Notes under the pieces: model-generated
Seen by the model: only the letters and a program-made list of their open reading frames with translations
Databases searched by the model: none
Told to the model about the DNA's origin: nothing
Assembly: GCF_019352175.1 (NCBI RefSeq)
Contig: NZ_JACBYI010000012.1
Coordinates: 1-64,000 of the forward strand
Direction of reading: 5' to 3'
From: Paenibacillus sp. S150
Lineage (GTDB): Bacteria; Bacillota; Bacilli; Paenibacillales; Paenibacillaceae
DNA: 64,000 nucleotides
Shown: piece after piece, positions 61,566-64,000 of the stretch
Numbering within the stretch: the first letter of the stretch is position 1
Layout of the letters: the number at the start of each line of letters is the position of its first letter
Program-made: the position numbers and the translations under genes

Positions 61566-61919
61566 CTATACCATAGCAAGCAGAGCGCAAACGCTGATCG
61601 CGGCGAATCCAGCCGTAACAAGCAGCGTCGCCGCATTCCAGATCTGGTGAATGATTGCTATATTGTGGATATAGCTGCTCAGAAATATTTTTCGCAATAA
61701 GAATTGGAGCAGCCGCATGAAGCCGAAGCCAAACCAGCCGAGCATACAGAGCAGAGCCACATCCACACTCCATTTATTCACAAACCGGTCAGCGGTGGCC
61801 CCGTCGTAGTGGATCGGCACGAAAACAGGCAGCCGCGGGTAAAGATAGAAATACAGTATAATGGGAACTAGGGCCGCAGCACTGCTTAAGGTCATCGTCA
61901 GTCTGCTTTTGAACATCAT
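61566..61919 (-). CDS. DUF1648 membrane protein
   Basis: This 117-residue protein has three transmembrane helices. The first is followed by the DUF1648 signature (YPRLPVFVPIHYDGATADRF), as in SdpI-like and peptide-immunity proteins. AGGAGGC lies before the start. Function unknown; related domains occur in toxin-immunity and regulator-sequestering proteins. Confidence 0.75.
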   Translation of the reverse strand: MMFKSRLTMTLSSAAALVPIILYFYLYPRLPVFVPIHYDGATADRFVNKWSVDVALLCMLGWFGFGFMRLLQFLLRKIFLSSYIHNIAIIHQIWNAATLLVTAGFAAISVCALLAMV

Positions 61920-62154
61920 TGGTCAGCCTCCTATGTATAAATCACCGGGCGCGCAGCCGGCTGCCCTCTTCTGCCCGAAGCAGGAACAGCCCTTCCTGTA
62001 ATCCGCCCGCGCATCCCCGCCTTCCTCCAGCTTGCAGCCTTGGCATTTCCACAGGGCCGTTTATTTTTAAAATATACCTCTGAGCCAGACGGATATCCAG
62101 CATAAAAAAATAAAGGGTAAGCTTCGCTTCCCCCAAAACATATAAATTCTTATC

Positions 62155-63027
62155 TTTCAAGAAAGACGCCTATCGGCGTCCTATATTAAGAATGCTGCCA
62201 TTTCAGTAGGGAGGAGAAGAATCATTTCGCGCTGATTCCACCGTCCAGCTGGCTTCTAGGAGAATCAAAGGTACTTCTGCCTCTGATTCCACCGTCCAGC
62301 CGACTTCTAGGAGAATCAAAGGCACTTCTGCCTTTGATTCCCTCGTCCAGCCAGCTTCGGGCGAATTCAAAGGTACTTCTGCCTCTGATTCCCTCGTCCA
62401 GCCGGCTTCAGGCGAAATCAAAGGTACTTCTGCCTCTGATTCCACCGTCCAGCCGGTTTCAGGCGAATTCAAAGGCACTTCTGCCTTTGATTTCCTCGTC
62501 CAGCCGGCTTCAGGCGAAATCAAAGGTACTTCTGCCTTTGATTCCCTCGTCCAGCCGGCTTCAGGCGAAATCAAAGGTACTTCTGCCTTTGATTCCCTCC
62601 TCCAGCCGGCTTCGGGCGAATTCAAAGGTACTTCTGCCTTTGATTCCCTCGTCCAGCCGGCTTCGGGCGAAATCAAAGGTACTTCTGCCTTTGATTCCAC
62701 CGTCCAGCCGGCTTCGGGCGAATTCAAAGGCACTTCTGCCTTTGATTCCACCGTCCAGCCGGCTTCGGGCGAATTCAAAGGTACTTCTGCCTTTGATTTC
62801 CTCGTCCAGCCGGCTTCGGGCGAATTCAAAGGTACTTCTGCCTTTGATTCCACCGTCCAGCCGGCTTCGGGCGAATTCAAAGGTACTTCTGCCTTTGATT
62901 CCCTCTGCCTGCCCGCTGCGGACAACGCATTCGCGCAGTTTGCCTGGCCGAAGTTCCGGTCCATTCTTTCATTTACAGCGCAGCCGTGAATTAAAGGATA
63001 AGCTTCGCTTCCCCCAAAACATATAAA
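62155..63027. repeat. Array B3: about 13 hairpin units of 51 bp with conserved ends
   Basis: Left end GACGCCTATCGGCGTC and GAGAAGAATCATTTCGCGC; 13 units at exact 51-base steps (ACTTCTGCC at 62272 to 62884); right end CTGCCCGCTGCGGACAAC to CTTCGCTTCCCCCAAAAC. Units mix GCGAAATC, GCGAATTC and AGGAGAATC variants in a patchwork. A piece of the right end also precedes the left end at about 62113-62155. Frames of 285 and 230 codons on the two strands come from the period. Confidence 0.92.
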
Positions 63028-63176
63028 CCTGAATTTCGAAAGTAAGTATCCACAAATCATCTAAAAGGCTCTACACGGAGGGATTTTTTGTGAAAAACAG
63101 CTTGCACCCAATGGGTGAAAAGCGGGGCTATCCCTTGTCCTATCCGGATTTGTTCAATTCACTTTCGAAATTCAGG
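63028..63176 (+). repeat. Element E, copy 2 (MITE-like, 149 bp)
   Basis: Ends CCTGAATTTCGAAAGT (63028) and ACTTTCGAAATTCAGG (63161-63176) are perfect 16-base inverted repeats. The interior matches copy 1 (19805-19958) in the opposite orientation. Like copy 1 it begins exactly at the right end of a B array. The rest of the gap, 63177-63273, shows nothing else. Confidence 0.82.
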
Positions 63177-63273
63177 ATAAATTCTTATCTTTCCAAAAAA
63201 ACTCCGCCCGAAGCCGCAAAGGAGCAGCCAACGGGAAGAGCTTTCTTGGAAATATCTTATGGGTTCAGGCCTG

Positions 63274-63987
63274 TTATTTGGACAGTACAAGCTCCAGGCG
63301 CACCTCAAGCTCATTTTCAGTATCCAGTACAATCGAATGCGGGTTGGTCAGGCCGAAATCCGCAAAGGTTACGGTTGTTGTGCCCGACAGCATAAGCTGC
63401 CCGCCGCTGTATACGGCCTGGGAATCAAAGGTAACCTCCTTCTCTATGCCTTTTACAGTCATTGTGCCTGTCAGCTGGACCGGAACCGCAGTGCCTTCGG
63501 TCCATTCCGCCGGCAGCTCCGAGAAGGATTCCACCTCAAAGGTGGACTGAGGGAATTCGGCTGCAGACAGGAAGTCCTCTCCCTTAACATGCTCATCTCT
63601 CTGGCCGTTGCCGGAATCAAGCGCGCTCATCTCCACCGTACCTTCACCGGTCATTGCGCTCGCGTCGTCCAGATTTACGTTCCAGGTTCCCGTAACTGAC
63701 GGGTCAACGAAATTAACGGTTTCCTGTGAGGTCGTTACCGACCAGTACACTTTGGAAGTGTCCGCTATGCTCCATGCACCATTTAATTGCTCCGCGGTGA
63801 CGGCTGTTCCCGCCGGTGCTGCTTCTGTATTCGCTGTGTTTGTGCCATTTGAAGCTGTGTCTTGTGTCGGAATCACGGACTCGATTTCAACATTATTGCC
63901 CAAGCTGTTATTAAGCAGGGTAAAAGCTGTGATGGCTAGAGCGATAACGACTCCTGCGGCGACTATGGCGATTGTTTTTTTGTTCAT
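63274..63987 (-). CDS. Membrane-anchored YceI-family protein
   Basis: This 237-residue protein has an N-terminal transmembrane anchor (about 5-27, IAIVAAGVVIALAITAFTLL) and a Thr/Asn/Ala-rich spacer. The C-terminal YceI lipocalin-like beta barrel spans about 65-235 (GAWSIADTSKVYWSVTTSQE, RDEHVKGEDFLSAAEFPQST, LTGTMTVKGIEKEVTF). YceI proteins bind isoprenoid-type lipids or quinones in a hydrophobic pocket; here it would face outward on the membrane. It is cut off from any upstream neighbour by the window end. Ligand unknown. Confidence 0.88.
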   Translation of the reverse strand: MNKKTIAIVAAGVVIALAITAFTLLNNSLGNNVEIESVIPTQDTASNGTNTANTEAAPAGTAVTAEQLNGAWSIADTSKVYWSVTTSQETVNFVDPSVTGTWNVNLDDASAMTGEGTVEMSALDSGNGQRDEHVKGEDFLSAAEFPQSTFEVESFSELPAEWTEGTAVPVQLTGTMTVKGIEKEVTFDSQAVYSGGQLMLSGTTTVTFADFGLTNPHSIVLDTENELEVRLELVLSK

Positions 63988-64000
63988 CCTGTTTTTCCTC

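Noticed and set aside
62203..63060. 285-codon minus and 230-codon plus frames over array B3
   Set aside because: Same periodicity effect; the equivalents in B1 and B2 use different starts and lengths, and the unit is a palindrome rather than a protein repeat.

Overview
The window looks like a chromosome segment of a Paenibacillus-type Gram-positive spore-former (Paenibacillaceae). The supporting signs are moderate G+C, strong AAGGAGG-type ribosome binding sites, an SLH-anchored wall protein, copper-amine-oxidase-type stalk domains on secreted proteins, an aa3-type quinol oxidase operon without a CuA site, and ECF vitamin transport. No rRNA, tRNA, prophage, complete insertion sequence or CRISPR array was seen.

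Layout. 0.5-4.2 kb: agmatine deiminase, then a 14-helix drug efflux gene divergent from its TetR regulator, with three copies of one operator between them. 5.5-6.6 kb: a secreted polysaccharide deacetylase. 7.1-11.0 kb: qoxABCD quinol oxidase. 11.3-14.6 kb: a secreted beta-helix stalk protein and a chemoreceptor. 14.9-25.3 kb: a cobalamin-capture region. A cobalamin riboswitch precedes a giant SLH-anchored protein whose alpha/alpha-toroid and DUF4430 domains resemble intrinsic factor and transcobalamin. Downstream lie a DUF4430 lipoprotein and an ECF transporter (EcfT, fused EcfA-EcfA, S component). 26.4-44.3 kb: ten genes in two divergent arms. They encode a bacterial tubulin-like protein, a zinc-ribbon GTPase, a large GAP1-like membrane protein, two membrane von Willebrand A proteins, an 827-residue unknown, a FN3-like protein, and, on the other arm, a 50-residue membrane peptide, a zinc-ribbon membrane protein and a TPR-like membrane protein. 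This is the best candidate for an undescribed system. It reads as a membrane-associated NTPase/tubulin machine related to the predicted GTPase/vWA conflict or signalling systems.

44.5-63.99 kb: a coiled-coil protein, a flavodiiron protein, a divergent dehydroquinate-synthase paralogue facing a short-chain dehydrogenase, an rlmA-like remnant, a secreted protein with an apparent ATC start codon, a Nudix pair, an alpha/beta-hydrolase remnant, an operon of ABC transporter, isochorismatase-like amidase and MFS exporter, an MpsC-family protein, a coupled Gfo/Idh - small membrane protein - ADP-ribosylglycohydrolase operon, a DUF1648 protein and a YceI protein.

The gaps between genes are unusually rich in repeats. 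There are two unrelated families of tandem hairpins, both with an exact 51-bp period (A: two arrays; B: three arrays with conserved ends). There are also a ~150-bp inverted-repeat element (E) found twice beside B arrays, a ~180-230-bp inverted-repeat element family (D), a two-hairpin element (C), and smaller repeated modules (F, G, H). These repeats create long open frames that are not genes.
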